A stretch of DNA of 64,000 nucleotides, taken from assembly GCA_035551355.1 (NCBI GenBank), contig DASZNF010000140.1, forward strand, positions 1 to 64,000, in the 5' to 3' direction. The DNA comes from DATATV01 sp035551355 (GTDB lineage: Bacteria; Actinomycetota; Actinomycetes; Mycobacteriales; Pseudonocardiaceae). The translations under genes and the position numbers were made by a program. Each line of letters starts with the position of its first letter. Position 1 is the first letter of the stretch. Below the pieces are notes generated by a model. The model had not been told where the DNA came from. It did no database searches and was given only the letters and a program-made list of their open reading frames with translations. Positions 62,520 to 64,000 of this stretch are shown here, piece by piece.

Positions 62520-63569
62520 TCAGACGTGCGGGCCGAGCAGGGTCAGATCGGCCGGGCTCAGCCGGTCGGACGCGGTCTTGGCCTGGTGCCAGTACGGGTA
62601 GAGCAGCGGCGGGGCGCTGACCTCGTCCAGTGCGGCCCGCTCCTCGCCGGTCAGCCGAAGCTCGGCCGCCCTGAGGTTGTCGGCCAGCTGCTCGTCGGTG
62701 CGCGCGCCCACCACCAGCGAGGTCACCGCGGGCCGGCCCAGCAGGTAGGCCAGCGCGACCTGGGCCGGGGTGACCCCGTGGGCCGAGCCGATCCGCACCA
62801 GTTCCTCGATGGTGTCGTAGAGGGCGTCCTCGTCGCGCACCGGCGGCTCGTTCCAGTCCGACAGGTGCCGGGAGCCCTCCGGGGCCTGCTGCCCGCGCCG
62901 GTACTTGCCCGACAGCAGCCCGCCGGCCAGCGGGCTCCACACCAGGATGCCCAGCCCTTGGTCCACCGAGATCGGCACCAGTTCGTACTCGGCCTCGCGA
63001 GCCTGCAGCGAGTAGTAGATTTGCTGGCTGACGAACCGGGTCAGGTGGTGCGCGTCGGCGGTGGCCAGGGCCTTCATCAGGTGCCAGCCCGCGTAGTTGG
63101 ACGCGCCGATGTAGCGGACCTTGCCGCTGCGGATCAGATCGTCAAGCGCGGCAAGGGTTTCCTCCAGCGGGGTCTGCCCGTCCCACTCGTGCACCTGGTA
63201 CAGGTCGATGTGGTCGGTGCCCAGCCGCCGCAGGCTGTTCTCGCACTCGGCGATCAGGTGCTGCCGGGACAGTCCGGCGTCGTTGGGGCCCGAGCCCATC
63301 GACATACGTGCCTTGGTGGCCACCAGCGACCGGTTCCACCGGCCCTTCATGGCCTGCCCGACGATCTCCTCGGACAACCCGCCGGAGTACACGTTCGCGG
63401 TGTCGATCAGGTTGACCCCGGCGTCGAGGCACAGGTCGATCTGCCGGGTCGCCGCGGTGACGTCGGTGGTGCCGACCTGGCTGAAGTCGCCCCGGCCGCC
63501 GAAGGTCATGGTGCCCATGGTGAGCACGGAGATGCGAAGTCCGGACCGGCCCAACTGGCGGTACTCCAT
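62520..63569 (-). CDS. Aldo/keto reductase
   Basis: The 349-residue NADPH-dependent reductase of the AKR fold starts MEYRQLGRSGLRISVLTMGT. The catalytic set is Asp in FIDTANVYSGG-like LIDTANVYSG, Tyr of the same motif, Lys in SLVATKARMSM and His in LYQVHEWDGQTP. The C-terminal cofactor segment is LGRPAVTSLVVGARTDEQLADNL. It reduces aldehydes or ketones; the substrate is open. GGGAGGAATC lies before the ATG. It is downstream of the MFS gene in the same direction, 27 bp apart, so the two may form an operon. Confidence 0.93.
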   Translation of the reverse strand: MEYRQLGRSGLRISVLTMGTMTFGGRGDFSQVGTTDVTAATRQIDLCLDAGVNLIDTANVYSGGLSEEIVGQAMKGRWNRSLVATKARMSMGSGPNDAGLSRQHLIAECENSLRRLGTDHIDLYQVHEWDGQTPLEETLAALDDLIRSGKVRYIGASNYAGWHLMKALATADAHHLTRFVSQQIYYSLQAREAEYELVPISVDQGLGILVWSPLAGGLLSGKYRRGQQAPEGSRHLSDWNEPPVRDEDALYDTIEELVRIGSAHGVTPAQVALAYLLGRPAVTSLVVGARTDEQLADNLRAAELRLTGEERAALDEVSAPPLLYPYWHQAKTASDRLSPADLTLLGPHV

Positions 63570-63596
63570 GGAGATTCCTCCCGACTTTCCCAGTGA

Positions 63597-64000
63597 TCAC
63601 GAGTCGCTTTTACTGTACGCACGGCTGACCTGTTGACCGGCGTCCGGGGCGAGCCCGAGCGCCTCGGCCACGCAGATCAGCAGGCATCCGGCCAAAATCC
63701 AGAACGCCACCAGATAGGCGCCCGCGCCCACGCCGCCGGTGATCGGCTCGCCCGCCCGCAGCGCCAGCGCGCCCAGCGCCACCCCGATTCCGGCGGCCAG
63801 TTGCTGGGTGGTCGACGCCAGTGTGTTGGCACTGGCCAGATCCCCGGCCGCCACGTCCGCGAACTGGATGGTGTTGTACGCGGTGAACCCGGTGGACCGG
63901 AACACGCCGCCGAAGAACAGCACCACCAGGATCACCCACAGCGGCGTGCTGGCGTGCAGCGCTCCGCTGCCGACCAGGCTGGCGATCATGCCGGCCAGGC
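63597..64000 (-). CDS. MFS exporter, C-terminal part (runs off the window)
   Basis: About 134 C-terminal residues of a membrane carrier are visible. There are three to four helices (TPLWVILVVLFFGGVFRSTGF, GIGVALGALALR, AYLVAFWILAGCLLICVAEALG) with the DHA2-type segment TAYNTIQFADVAAGDLASANTL. This fits the last helices of a 14-helix drug exporter. The start lies beyond 64000. It precedes the aldo/keto reductase gene by 27 bp. Confidence 0.85.
   Translation of the reverse strand, partial: LAGMIASLVGSGALHASTPLWVILVVLFFGGVFRSTGFTAYNTIQFADVAAGDLASANTLASTTQQLAAGIGVALGALALRAGEPITGGVGAGAYLVAFWILAGCLLICVAEALGLAPDAGQQVSRAYSKSDS

Overview
The window is very GC-rich, has short intergenic gaps, many GTG starts and many 4-base ATGA/GTGA gene overlaps. 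It also carries XRE/DUF397 pairs, the GlgE trehalose-to-glucan route, a type VII-like WXG protein, DivIVA-type and FHA proteins. This points to a mycelial actinobacterium, most likely of the Pseudonocardiales; the genus cannot be fixed from the sequence alone. No rRNA, tRNA, CRISPR array, insertion sequence or phage gene was seen.

Layout. 1-2379: start of a secreted family 3 beta-glucosidase, then a TetR regulator divergent from a short-chain dehydrogenase, with two matching operators between them. 2493-9132: an aerobic CO dehydrogenase cluster, coxM-S-L-F-D-E, whose large subunit carries the form I active-site loop. 9133-11555: a GNAT enzyme and an unknown protein, divergent from a frameshifted XRE/DUF5753 regulator and its DUF397 partner. 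11644-13618: a small exported protein and an AI-2E family permease. 13792-19935: a partner-switching locus (STAS antagonist, giant HAMP-repeat hybrid histidine kinase, SpoIIE-type phosphatase, RsbW-like kinase).

19832-38198: a nine-gene alpha-glucan/trehalose island, all on the minus strand: malQ, treX, treY, treZ, a second glgX, glgE, treS, maltokinase, glgB. It contains the GlgE polymerising route (TreS, Mak, GlgE, GlgB) and the degradative route (TreX, TreY, TreZ, MalQ), so it can move carbon both ways between trehalose, maltose-1-phosphate and branched glucan.

38290-45434: acyl-CoA ligase, thioesterase, TetR regulator and MFS carrier, which look like one carboxylate uptake/activation locus; then an alpha/beta hydrolase, an AraC regulator, a DUF2203 protein and a 26-residue membrane peptide. 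45584-47392: an ECF sigma/anti-sigma pair with a recognisable ECF-type promoter and a 9-residue leader peptide. 47668-55892: a cysteine-pair protein, a PrmC-like methyltransferase, a Gfo/Idh/MocA oxidoreductase divergent from a ROK regulator with a long palindrome between them, paired CrcB fluoride channels, two membrane proteins, a drug exporter and lgt. 55931-64000: FHA protein, DUF4232 lipoprotein, truncated haemoglobin, a clipped second globin, a DivIVA-like protein, a P450, a methyltransferase remnant, a repeat-bearing WXG100-like protein with its YbaB partner, an aldo/keto reductase and the end of an MFS exporter.

Taken together the window looks like chromosomal core rather than an island. 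Its themes are trace-gas oxidation, carbon reserve metabolism and stress signalling. The best candidates for something undescribed are the leader peptide in front of the ECF sigma gene, the globin pair, the WXG protein with 13-residue repeats, the 131-bp identity between alternate HAMP repeats, and the regularly spaced TTACCG repeats.
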